The notes under the pieces were generated by a model, which was not told the DNA's origin, searched no databases, and saw only the letters and a list, made by a program, of their open reading frames with translations. DNA of 64,000 bases from Natronolimnobius sp. AArcel1 (GTDB taxonomy: Archaea > Halobacteriota > Halobacteria > Halobacteriales > Natrialbaceae). A program made the translations under genes and the position numbers. Shown here piece by piece: positions 16,852 to 24,751 of this stretch. The number at the start of each line of letters is the position of its first letter. Positions within the stretch are counted from its first letter, which is position 1. The DNA lies in NCBI RefSeq assembly GCF_011043775.1, contig NZ_JAAKXY010000003.1, positions 248,001 through 312,000 of the forward strand. The letters run 5' to 3'.

Positions 16852-17949
16852 TTAGGCCGCAGTCTGTGATTCGTAAAGTTTCATCTTCGCGCCACCGTCC
16901 AGCATCTGAATTACGGCTAGGTAAAACTCGACGAGAGACGGGAACGAACAGTTATGTTTTGGAACGATTCGCATCGATTCTTCGGTTGCACTAACGTTGA
17001 ACAGTGATCCTCTATTCTCGTCTGTTACCTGCGCGGAGAAGTCGAGTGAGCCGGCTTGTTTCGTGACATCGGTGAAACTAAAATTCAGCTCATCACTATT
17101 TTTGGTGCCTTTGATGAAACTCTCTGCCTGCATCAACGTCACTGGGTGATCAAAATCTATCTCACCAGAACTCACCTCCGGCACTTGGATTTTCAAGTTT
17201 CCCGGCTCCACCTCCCGCTTCTCGAACTTGATCTGGTTCGCTACATCGAGCAATTCGAGCACGTTCACGACAACTTCACTCAGCAGTTCGAACAGGATGT
17301 TGAAGCTCTCTTGATTGACGGTCTCTAAAGTGAATTTGCCAGAGGTGTCAATCCTGATAGAGACGTTTTCGTGTTCGTACTGGATACGGGTTGGGACGAC
17401 ACCGTATTCATCGCGGAAGTCGTCAAGTCGGTCGCGGCCGTCCAATCCTTTGTATTCAATCTCACGATTGACATCTGGTCGGGTTCGAGCATCTGCCAGA
17501 CTTGGGACTCGTTTTGATTTGAACTCGGAAATCCGCATATCCTCGTAAGTACTGAGGACGATCTCGTTCATCGTCTGAAAGTCCTCAGTCATAATCGGCA
17601 TCGGCGACAGGCAGTCACTGTGTTCCGAGACGGGACGTAAGGCCTGTCGAATTGCTTCCTCGGTTTCAGCAGTAACAACCATCTGGAGGTCGTCCTTGTA
17701 TTCTCCGACGTAGAATTTGGCGGGTTGCTCAGCACCTCTTCGGTTTCTATACTCCCCAACGAACTTCGTGATACCTCCTAGTTCTTCAATTTCGTAGTGT
17801 TCGTCGAGGTATTCTCGCCAACCGTCGTCAGAAAGATAGAGGAATGATTTGATGCGTTGACCGTGGTACCCCTCTAGGACGGACTCAGGCGAGTCAAAGA
17901 TGACTCGGCAGAATTCCTTGAGATTGTATTGTCCTTCGGGTATATGCAT
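16852..17949 (-). CDS. Uncharacterised protein paired with the nuclease gene
   Basis: A 365-residue protein from ATG 17949 (MHIPEGQYNLKEF). The first ~110 residues are alpha/beta with 'VGEYRNRRGAEQPAKFYVGEY'. A middle part (~110-200) contains 'MTEDFQTMNEIVLSTYEDMRI'. The last ~150 residues are beta-rich and end in a helix 'FPSLVEFYLAVIQMLDGG'. No known domain, membrane segment or catalytic motif is recognised. It is the first gene of the minus-strand run and is coupled to the PD-(D/E)XK nuclease with one base between them. It could be a sensor, inhibitor or DNA-binding partner of that nuclease; this is context only. Confidence 0.6.
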   Translation of the reverse strand: MHIPEGQYNLKEFCRVIFDSPESVLEGYHGQRIKSFLYLSDDGWREYLDEHYEIEELGGITKFVGEYRNRRGAEQPAKFYVGEYKDDLQMVVTAETEEAIRQALRPVSEHSDCLSPMPIMTEDFQTMNEIVLSTYEDMRISEFKSKRVPSLADARTRPDVNREIEYKGLDGRDRLDDFRDEYGVVPTRIQYEHENVSIRIDTSGKFTLETVNQESFNILFELLSEVVVNVLELLDVANQIKFEKREVEPGNLKIQVPEVSSGEIDFDHPVTLMQAESFIKGTKNSDELNFSFTDVTKQAGSLDFSAQVTDENRGSLFNVSATEESMRIVPKHNCSFPSLVEFYLAVIQMLDGGAKMKLYESQTAA

Positions 17950-18072
17950 TAGGGCACCTCACGCAGCGTTGCTTGGTTAATGTGTAACACCCGACCGTAT
18001 ATTAGTTCCCCATTCGATGTGAAAGTGGAAATCGGCCGATTTAGTACCGTTTCCTGTACGAATTCCCCGTAG

Positions 18073-20238
18073 TCAACTAAGGGCCTCTAAATGCCGCTCG
18101 TCCTCTTCCGTAAGCAATTGGACGCTGTACTCGTCTTCGAGCTGTTTGATCTGTCGGAAACACTCCGCGGCTCGTTCTTCCTCCCCGCGTTCGAGATAGT
18201 GGGTCCCCTGCTTTCGTAGCACCTTCGCAGCTCCCGACTTGCCCTCGTACCAGGGAAGCAGTTCGAAGTACCGTTTCTTGGCTTGATCGAGTTGGTCCTG
18301 CATGGCCTCAGGGTCGTCGTCTTCGAGCGCGTTCGCTAACGCCCAGTGAGCGTCTGCTAATGACTGTGCGACGTCGTTTCGTTCCGGCTCGGTCTCGGCG
18401 GTGTCGTACGCTTCGCGGAGAGACTTGATAGTCTCAATGAGGTGTTGTGGATCGTCACGTTCGTCCACATCCTCTCGCTTGGCTTCTCTTTGGTCGTTAG
18501 TTTCCTCCCAGACAATCTCGCCATCTAGGTCGATAGCGTACGACGGATCTGCGCCCGTTTCCGTACTGAACTGGATCTCCCATTCACTGCCTTCCGTTCG
18601 AAGCGTAACCTGTCTCGCCTTCTCATGGCGTAACTCGTGCTTCGTCCGTCGGTCACCGGACTCCAAGTCAAATACGTAGACGCTGTCGTCCGGTGGATAC
18701 GTCGTTACGACCGCATACACGCCGTCCGGCGTAACGTCGCAGTCGGTGATGTCGGCGTTGAAGTAGTGCGTGAGGGGCTGTGTGCCGTCCGGCTCAAAGA
18801 CGAGAAGTTTCGCCGAATGTTCGTCCGGGTCGAGCGCGTCGATAACGATGGTTCGTCCGGAATCGGCGACTGACGCGGTCGTCGGCTCCGCGATCGTCTC
18901 TGTAATCCGTAACCCGGTATCGTCGTAGACGAACACCCGCGCGTCGTCGGGATCGGTACCACGACCGTACGCCACAAGCCACTCGCCGTTCGGCGACCGC
19001 TCCACTTGGCACGTGTAGCGTTCCTCCTCGTAGCCAATAACGCGAGCGTGATCTCGATCGCCGGAATCTTCTCCTGATGACCGAGGTTCCGACGCTGACC
19101 CATCGACATCGGCGTTTGACTCCGACTCGTCCGATGCTTCCGTGTGCTGCTCCTCAGTACTGGACTGAGACGTATCGATCGACGACGCTTGCTCACCAGA
19201 CGCTGAATCCATCTCGTCTTTGACCGGGACGGATCGACGTCGCCAGAGATAGACGAGGCCGGGAACGACAGCCACGAACCAAAGCAGCGACGCGAGAACG
19301 TAGGCCCACGTGTACTTCGGCCAGTCGGTGACGTCGCCGATCTCACGCGCATCGAGGAACATCGCCGCCGGAAGCGCGACCCACGTCGCCAGAAACAGTA
19401 GACCCCAGAGTGCCTCCGGGATCGCCACCACGCTGAAGAAGACGACGACCCAGCCGATCGTCGCCCCCATTACCACCTTATGCCAGTGCGTGGAAGGCGG
19501 ACTACCCATCTGAGTCGGTTGTTGTGCCGACACATTCGACTCCGACGACGGCGCTCCTGCTTCGGACGAGGTTTCCGGTCGATCGGCCGATTGCTCCGCT
19601 GACTGCGAGGTGTCCTCCTCGGGAACGGCTTCGACGAAGTCGAGATACTCAACGACCAGGTCGAGGGCGTCGTGTTCGAGGACAAGTTGGACGAGCTCGT
19701 CTCCGTTGATGAGTTTGACGTTCAGTTGGTCGGCGAGTTCCTTCGCCTGGCGACTGTAGCCATTAGTCGTGACGAGCAACACCTTATCGACGCCGTGGTA
19801 CTGATGACGCAGGCTCGCGTACTGTTGCACCTCGGGTGACCCGACGGTCGTGTTCGGACCGTATCGCTTCGCCTGGATTAGCAGCGTCTGTTCGTAAGGT
19901 GTTGCCTTTTCGGCGGTGACGTCTACACCCTTGTCCGCGGCAGCCGTCGAGACTTCCGTCTCCCACCCCATCCGTTCCCAGAGGTCGCCGATGAAGTGCT
20001 CGAAGTCGTACGCATCCATTCGTTGGAGGACGGCTTTGAGCTGCGCCGGTGATTCGATCTGACCGCCGTCAGCCGGAAAGTCCTGCGCATTTCCGACTGA
20101 ATGCCGCCCTTCTTCAATTACCTTTCCTGGCTCGACCGGCTGAGAGTTGGACGTCGAATCCGAACCCGAGTCGCGCATCGATTTGCGGATTAACCGATAC
20201 ACTTCGCGGTAGAGGAAGTAGCGAAGGAACCGTTTCAT
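18073..20238 (-). CDS. Membrane-anchored Mrr-type restriction endonuclease with repeat-rich C-terminus
   Basis: A 721-residue protein; ATG 20238 (MKRFLRYFLY) is preferred to an upstream start because a basic amphipathic segment follows it. Residues ~65-200 are an Mrr/restriction endonuclease-like domain: 'MDAYDFEHFIGDLWERMGWE', 'DKGVDVTAE' (D106) and 'LLIQAKRYG' (Q122-x-K124). A low-complexity linker leads to three membrane helices (~255-273, 276-296, 310-332). After an acidic Ser/Glu-rich linker, ~400-590 looks like a beta-propeller ('SPNGEWLVAYGRG', 'TPDGVYAVVTTY') and ~610-720 like TPR helices. Mrr enzymes cut modified DNA; the membrane anchor and propeller/TPR part are unusual and may hold it at the envelope. 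Confidence 0.8.
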   Translation of the reverse strand: MKRFLRYFLYREVYRLIRKSMRDSGSDSTSNSQPVEPGKVIEEGRHSVGNAQDFPADGGQIESPAQLKAVLQRMDAYDFEHFIGDLWERMGWETEVSTAAADKGVDVTAEKATPYEQTLLIQAKRYGPNTTVGSPEVQQYASLRHQYHGVDKVLLVTTNGYSRQAKELADQLNVKLINGDELVQLVLEHDALDLVVEYLDFVEAVPEEDTSQSAEQSADRPETSSEAGAPSSESNVSAQQPTQMGSPPSTHWHKVVMGATIGWVVVFFSVVAIPEALWGLLFLATWVALPAAMFLDAREIGDVTDWPKYTWAYVLASLLWFVAVVPGLVYLWRRRSVPVKDEMDSASGEQASSIDTSQSSTEEQHTEASDESESNADVDGSASEPRSSGEDSGDRDHARVIGYEEERYTCQVERSPNGEWLVAYGRGTDPDDARVFVYDDTGLRITETIAEPTTASVADSGRTIVIDALDPDEHSAKLLVFEPDGTQPLTHYFNADITDCDVTPDGVYAVVTTYPPDDSVYVFDLESGDRRTKHELRHEKARQVTLRTEGSEWEIQFSTETGADPSYAIDLDGEIVWEETNDQREAKREDVDERDDPQHLIETIKSLREAYDTAETEPERNDVAQSLADAHWALANALEDDDPEAMQDQLDQAKKRYFELLPWYEGKSGAAKVLRKQGTHYLERGEEERAAECFRQIKQLEDEYSVQLLTEEDERHLEALS

Positions 20239-20669
20239 ATTGCTGTGTTGTGGACTGACACAAGTTATCGATTCCGGTGAAAACACCAAACAAACCAATA
20301 GACGTGTTCGGGTACCTCAAAAGGCGAAATGACGCTCTTCACGTTGCGGACAAGATTGGTCTGTCTATTGTAGGGGGAAGTACGATTTGTCCAGAGTTAT
20401 TGCTTATCTAACTAGAGGACCCACCATCGAGTTAGTCTGGCAGCGAGATCTGAACGTCGCATCGCGTATCCTACTACAATCAACATCCTCGGTTGGTCTG
20501 CTCTACGCCACAATAGTGAATGATATCTCCAAAATCGCAAGAATACGCGCGCTCCAGCCTCCTGTGAAACAAATAGTCCAAGATTATTTTAACTAAATAA
20601 ACGTCTTAGCCGGTCGATTACCCGCCTGCTACGAGGGTTTTTAAACAATGCGTCTAAGCCCGGCTTGCA
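20239..20669. other. Intergenic, possible tnpB remnant
   Basis: About 430 bases between divergent genes. A plus-strand frame from 20387 encodes 'WQRDLNVASRILLQ', which recalls the 'DRDVNAARNILL' end of IS200/IS605 TnpB proteins. No other TnpB motif is found, so this is at most a decayed fragment. A TATA box for the next gene lies at 20638-20645. Nothing else is supported. Confidence 0.3.
20638..20645 (+). promoter_or_regulatory. TATA box of the 20670 gene
   Basis: TTTTTAAA lies 25-32 bases upstream of ATG 20670. In haloarchaea this spacing puts transcription start at or next to the start codon, so the mRNA is probably leaderless. Confidence 0.6.
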
Positions 20670-20996
20670 ATGCAACGCGTAATCAACCGAAAGGTCTACG
20701 ACACGGACAGTGCGGACCGAATTGCCAAGCATGGGGCCATAGTAGACAAGGGTGACTTCCACGCCCTCGCAGAAACGCTGTACAAAGACTCGAACGGTGA
20801 GTACTTCCTGCATTGTCAAGGCGGTGCGGCTACGGAGTACGCCGAACAGACCCCAAATGGGACAACGTACGGTGAAACGTTAGAGTTGCTCACGAAAGAA
20901 GAAGCCCTCGACTGGTGCGAGAAACGCTCTGCCAGCTCAGAGACAGTCCTTGAGGAGTTTGCTGATCTCATCGAGAACGTCAACACCGCACAGTAA
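20670..20996 (+). CDS. Small conserved protein of unknown function
   Basis: A 108-residue protein. The arrangement 'INRKVYDTDSADRIAKH', 'FHALAETLYKDSNGEYFLHCQGGAATEY' (broken by a turn) and 'LTKEEALDWCEK' follows a family of small proteins widespread on plasmids and accessory regions of archaea and bacteria (Y-D-T, E-T-L-Y, G-E-Y-F-L-H, G-G-A, then an E-E-A-x2-W helix). The function of that family is not known. The next gene follows after 29 bases in the same direction and may be co-transcribed. Confidence 0.7.
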   Translation: MQRVINRKVYDTDSADRIAKHGAIVDKGDFHALAETLYKDSNGEYFLHCQGGAATEYAEQTPNGTTYGETLELLTKEEALDWCEKRSASSETVLEEFADLIENVNTAQ

Positions 20997-21025
20997 CACC
21001 AGCCAACCAATCCCTTATACCAAAA

Positions 21026-21490
21026 ATGCAACAAAATAACCTCGACAGCAACGAAGACGACCAGACAGCACGAAGACGGGCGTTATCAGAGCCGATCAAG
21101 GCGGTTATCGATGAGATCGAGAAGTCAGTCGATGGCATCGCTGCGATCACGCTGAGCCACCCACTGCCGAAAGAGGAGATGCACTCGATGCAGATCATCG
21201 TCCACACTGACGATCGAAGCAACCCAATGCTTGATCCGATGCAACACATGACGGTCACCGAAGCGGTGATCGACCTCAAGGATGGAGATCAGGTTGGCAT
21301 CCTGTACGACATCCACATCATCACGGACGACCCTGCTGCAACGGAGACCGTTAACATAACGCCAGTGTACCGATCTGACGATGTTGAATATGCTGACCCA
21401 ATCACGGTTGAAGACGGGCTTGATCGTCTCCGGTGGAAGTTGGGGAAGACAAGGGATGAAATCAAATCGACACTACAAGAGGAGGAGTAA
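21026..21490 (+). CDS. Hypothetical protein
   Basis: A 154-residue acidic protein (MQQNNLDSNEDDQ). It has a helical start ('LSEPIKAVIDEIEKSVDGI'), a strand-rich middle ('MQIIVHTDD', 'VGILYDIHIITDD') and a helical end ('GLDRLRWKLGKTRDEIKSTL'). No known domain is recognised. It follows the 108-residue gene by 29 bases and may share its transcript. Confidence 0.55.
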   Translation: MQQNNLDSNEDDQTARRRALSEPIKAVIDEIEKSVDGIAAITLSHPLPKEEMHSMQIIVHTDDRSNPMLDPMQHMTVTEAVIDLKDGDQVGILYDIHIITDDPAATETVNITPVYRSDDVEYADPITVEDGLDRLRWKLGKTRDEIKSTLQEEE

Positions 21491-21516
21491 TCACCAACGC
21501 GGCGCAGAGCGGAGCA

Positions 21517-21535
21517 TAAAAAACCCCAGGGCTTT
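21517..21535 (-). terminator. T-tract terminator of the 21538-21873 gene
   Basis: Read on the minus strand, the sequence just past the gene's stop is a GC-rich GCCCTGGGG block and then six T (complement of 21517-21522). Archaeal termination relies on such T-tracts. The convergent plus-strand gene ends only 27 bases away. Confidence 0.45.
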
Positions 21536-21537
21536 AA

Positions 21538-21873
21538 TTAAATCATAGTGAGGACGTGATCAATAATTTCGTCAATCTTCGAGACAGACCGATCATCCTC
21601 TTTTGCAGTCTTGAATACACTAGATATGACTGTCGGGTTCTTTGCTCCCCGAGACTGTTTGTGATATCCGTATTTGTCGCAGCCATCTCGGAGTGCCTCA
21701 TCGTAGAAATCAGGTCCAAGAGAGGTTCGAATACATTCAGTTAGATTCTCTTGGAAGCAAGCGTGGCGATCATAGACTCCCGAGGGCCAGTCTTCCTCTT
21801 CAGCGTCAACAAGACGGAGTAATTGCCTATTGATGATGGCCTCTGACTCATCATCGTAGTCTGAGTCAAACAT
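21538..21873 (-). CDS. Hypothetical protein
   Basis: A 111-residue acidic protein from ATG 21873 (MFDSDYDDESEAI). It contains 'GVYDRHACFQENLTECIRTSL' split by a loop and a mixed helical end 'KIDEIIDHVLTMI'. No domain, metal-binding motif or membrane segment is recognised. It is followed by a T-tract on its own strand and converges with the 154-residue gene. A GC-poor stretch upstream fits accessory origin. Confidence 0.5.
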   Translation of the reverse strand: MFDSDYDDESEAIINRQLLRLVDAEEEDWPSGVYDRHACFQENLTECIRTSLGPDFYDEALRDGCDKYGYHKQSRGAKNPTVISSVFKTAKEDDRSVSKIDEIIDHVLTMI

Positions 21874-22034
21874 TACGTAGACAGATCCACCTAATTGTTC
21901 GAAAATTATTGCAGGCCGGCCGATTTTAGTTTTCCCATTGCAGGGAAGGACTGCAACTCCCTGAGAGCTAGCAGATAGTGCGCAATAATTTGAGGAGGAG
22001 TAGAATTATTGTGCTCAAGCGACTACTGTCGCGT

Positions 22035-22580
22035 ATGCCGCCCGAAAATGCGTCCGGCGACGAGCCAGAATGGGTAGGGGCGTGGAAGGAGCACGCGTCG
22101 GCGTTCGATCGGGTGAAGTCGGTCACGATGACGCTTTCGGAGCCCCGACCCGCCTCTTGGATCGCTGAAGAGGCAGCCGTCTCTCCGAATACCGCGCGGG
22201 ACCATCTGCGCCGACTCATCGATCTTGGTGTCGTGATGGCGACCGAGCAGGACGGGGTCCGCCACTACTATCCGGATCCGCTGTACACGCGACTCCGAGA
22301 CGTCCGGAAGTTACTCGAAGACACGACAAAACGGGAACTTGCAGAGCAGGCAGTGGCGTTGAAAGAAGATATCGCGGAGTGGAAAGCCGAGTATGACGCT
22401 GACTCCCCCGACACACTCCGTGAACGAGCAGCCGTGGACGAGGTCTCTGCTGAGCTGGCATACGAACTGACGCGGGCAGCAAGCGACTGGGAACTCGCCC
22501 GGTATCGGCTCTCGCTCGTGCAGGACGCGATCAAGAACTACGACACCTGGACGTCTGACCCGTCGTCGATCACCGTATGA
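22035..22580 (+). CDS. Haloarchaeal winged-helix regulator (DUF7342-like)
   Basis: A 181-residue protein; ATG 22035 (MPPENASGDEPEW) is preferred over upstream starts because family-like sequence begins there. Residues ~30-85 form a winged helix: 'PRPASWIAEEAAVSPNTARDHL' split by the turn, then 'RLIDLGVVMATEQDGVRHYY'. The rest is a long helical region typical of the DUF7342 regulators ('TTKRELAEQAVALKEDIAEW', 'LTRAASDWELARYRL'). Its stop codon overlaps the ATG of the next gene (ATGA), which is the normal layout of this regulator with a downstream partner of unknown function. Confidence 0.78.
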   Translation: MPPENASGDEPEWVGAWKEHASAFDRVKSVTMTLSEPRPASWIAEEAAVSPNTARDHLRRLIDLGVVMATEQDGVRHYYPDPLYTRLRDVRKLLEDTTKRELAEQAVALKEDIAEWKAEYDADSPDTLRERAAVDEVSAELAYELTRAASDWELARYRLSLVQDAIKNYDTWTSDPSSITV

Positions 22581-23149
22581 CCGGCGACCGGGGTGTGTCG
22601 AATAACCAGTCTGACGGTGGCATCCACCGACGCGCTACTTCTGACTCCTCCCGAGGACGTGTTCGCTTCGATGGGGGCTCGGAACTGGGTCGTGATCGAC
22701 ATCGCATTTTGCGGGAGTTACGTGGCGAACTGGCGCGACACCCTGCCGTTTGATCCATTGTGGGGGAACCACCGGACGAGTACCGGGAATTACGGGCCAC
22801 GCTCGATCCATCGTGGTTCAGGCGACCAACAGAGACCGCGTCTCTCCGGGTAACGTGGATCCCGAATCCATCACCTGGTCCCGAAGCAGCCGACCGGACG
22901 AACGATGCCTGGATGCGGAGCCCGATACAGGCGTACTACACCATCCATTACAGCGAATCGGACGGGCTCGACTGCGGATTCCTCTGTGAACCGAACCCTC
23001 ACGTCGATGGATTACTCCACTATCAGGAACGCGATGACACGAACGACGCGTACACGTACGAGCCGGTCTCGTTCGGTGCACGCTCAGTGTCCGGGCTCCT
23101 GTGGCAAGTGATGGACGCACTCGCCGACCGACTTGACAACTCCGAGTGA
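22577..23149 (+). pseudogene. Partner gene of the DUF7342-like regulator, split by an in-frame TGA
   Basis: Two open segments in the same frame, 22577-22753 (58 residues from ATG) and 22760-23149 (129 residues if GTG 22760 is used), are separated only by TGA at 22751-22753 and two sense codons. The first ends 'RELRGELARHPAV' and the second begins 'VGEPPDEYRELRATLDPSWF'. Together they read as one protein with helix, 'LDPSWFRRP', 'ASLRVTWIP' and a C-terminal 'FLCEPNPHVDGLLHYQERDD' stretch. The ATG overlaps the regulator stop, which supports 22577 as the original start. It is probably a nonsense-mutated gene. The second part could still be made from GTG 22760. The function of this family is unknown. 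Confidence 0.65.
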
Positions 23150-23447
23150 CGCACATACCGGTCCGGCTGCCGAAACGACCACGGTTCGAACGGATCGACG
23201 AGAGCGTCATCGAACCGACGTAATTCCCACAACTGCTGCACGGTTGTGAGTGAATTCCACCACTACTTATTTATGTGTAATAACCGTTCAATTACCCGGA
23301 TTCCCAGAGGGAGGCGACCCGCGTGAAACAGTTGTGTGGGTTCACAAAATATCGTGACTCGAAATCGGCCGATGAAAACCACTATTCGGCTGTTAGAAGT
23401 GCTGAGGGTGCGAAAACGACGGAGTTACAAACCGTACGTAGTTCGTA

Positions 23448-23522
23448 TGGGTTGGGGCAGATTTGAACTGCCGACTTCCTCCGTGTGAAGGAGGTATCAT
23501 AACCGGACTAGATCACCAACCC
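23448..23522 (-). tRNA. tRNA-Val (CAC)
   Basis: Read on the minus strand, the acceptor stem GGGTTGG/CCAACCC closes a full cloverleaf. The anticodon stem CCTCC/GGAGG holds loop TTCACAC, giving anticodon CAC (valine, GUG codons). The T arm is GGCAG-TTCAAAT-CTGCC and the discriminator base is A. CCA is not encoded. Confidence 0.93.
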
Positions 23523-23616
23523 GCACGAAGCAGTTGCCCTGCGTTCGACTTAAGACTTCCTTTCGCTAGCCGCAACCGTGTCCTGATCATGCGCCCCGTC
23601 TCGTCTCCATCCCGTT

Positions 23617-24162
23617 TCAACTGGTCTCATCGTACGTCGGCGCATCCTCGAGTTCGCCATCTCGGCTGTTGACGACGCGGGCGAACGTAAAGAGCGCATC
23701 TGAGAGGCGATTCAGGTACTGGACAGCATCTTCGTTGATCGTTTCAGCCTCGGCGAGCGCAACGGCGCGGCGTTCGGCGCGCCGACAGACCGTCCGGGCG
23801 TGGTGCAAGCGTGCGCCGGCGTCGCTTCCCGTCGGAAGGATAAACGAGGTCAGTGGCTCGAGTTCTTCGTCGAAGTCGTCGATCCACGTCTCGAGCGTGT
23901 CGATGTGGTCGGATCGAATCGCAGGATCATCCGCCTCGGGTTCGGGCGTTGCAAACTCTGCTTGGATGATGTGGAGGTGGTTTTGGACCGTCTGCAGGCA
24001 GTCGTCGATATCGTCGTATTCGGTCGGTCGAATCGTCCCGACGAGGGCGTTGAGTTCATCGACAGTTCCGTAGGCTTCGATTCGCGGGCTTGCTTTTGAG
24101 ACGCGCGTCATGTCGCGGAGGTCTGTCTCCCCGTCGTCGCCGCGGCCAGTGTAAATCGACAT
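23617..24162 (-). CDS. pduO: PduO-type ATP:cob(I)alamin adenosyltransferase
   Basis: A 181-residue protein; ATG 24162 (MSIYTGRGDDGET) gives the classical start 'IYTKxGDxGET'. It transfers adenosyl from ATP to cob(I)alamin to make coenzyme B12. Seen features are the N-terminal ATP-binding loop, 'VSKASPRIEAYGTVDELNAL' with the Y-G-x-V-D-E-L-N signature, 'FILPTGSDAGARLHHAR' and 'VCRRAERRAVAL', both part of the active site, and a closing 'YLNRLSDALFTFAR' helix. Length is normal for the family. It is a single gene, transcribed toward the tRNA-Val. Confidence 0.93.
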   Translation of the reverse strand: MSIYTGRGDDGETDLRDMTRVSKASPRIEAYGTVDELNALVGTIRPTEYDDIDDCLQTVQNHLHIIQAEFATPEPEADDPAIRSDHIDTLETWIDDFDEELEPLTSFILPTGSDAGARLHHARTVCRRAERRAVALAEAETINEDAVQYLNRLSDALFTFARVVNSRDGELEDAPTYDETS

Positions 24163-24282
24163 GAACGAAGAGAGGGTCGATGCGCACTTAACTACTGGCG
24201 CGGCCTCTCGTCCCGGCGACACCGCACGGTGGTCGGCACCTGAACCAGTACGTTAAACTCACTCGACACGCAACGCCCACGT

Positions 24283-24465
24283 ATGACGATGGAACTCGAC
24301 CACGAGTGTCCCGACTGCGGGACGGAGAAGACGTTTTACCGCGCAGCGAGTACGACCCTGCACCTTGGAACCAAGGTCAAATGGAGCTGTCCCGACTGTG
24401 ACTACGGCTTTACGCGGATCAACGGCGATCGCGAGAACCCAATCGACTCGAGCGTTTCGGCCTAA
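24283..24465 (+). CDS. Small zinc-ribbon protein
   Basis: A 60-residue protein with two CxxC knuckles, 'CPDCGTEKTF' and 'CPDCDYGFTR', spaced by a strand-rich 'AASTTLHLGTKVKWS'. This would bind one zinc ion. Such small zinc-ribbon proteins are common and uncharacterised in haloarchaea. It may start at MTMELDHE or two codons later at MELDHE. No operon partner is visible; 286 bases separate it from pstB. Confidence 0.75.
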   Translation: MTMELDHECPDCGTEKTFYRAASTTLHLGTKVKWSCPDCDYGFTRINGDRENPIDSSVSA

Positions 24466-24571
24466 ACCGGACTCGAGACACCGCCTGCTTCTTATCATGT
24501 CAGCATAGACACGCGCATTTTCTTCCTAGTGGGGTGGAATTTGATGGCACTCTATTTTGGTTTGCAACCGA

Positions 24572-24587
24572 ATATAGAGGTCTATAT
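24572..24587. promoter_or_regulatory. 7-bp palindrome upstream of pstB
   Basis: ATATAGA (24572-24578), two G, and TCTATAT (24581-24587) form a perfect inverted repeat in an AT-rich stretch about 165 bases before pstB. It overlaps TATA-like sequence, so it may be a promoter element or operator. The 24466-24751 gap has no other supported feature. Confidence 0.4.
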
Positions 24588-24751
24588 AGTTCACAGTGGT
24601 CCGACGTAGTCATCATAGCATCTCCTTTATCGACGTATCACGGTGAAACAGATATGTTACGCGAGTGGAAACAGTCGGTATCGACTGCCGAGACGCGACG
24701 GGCGAATCCGGAACTGGTAACTGCTCGAGGGTCAAGCGTTAGATATCCCCT

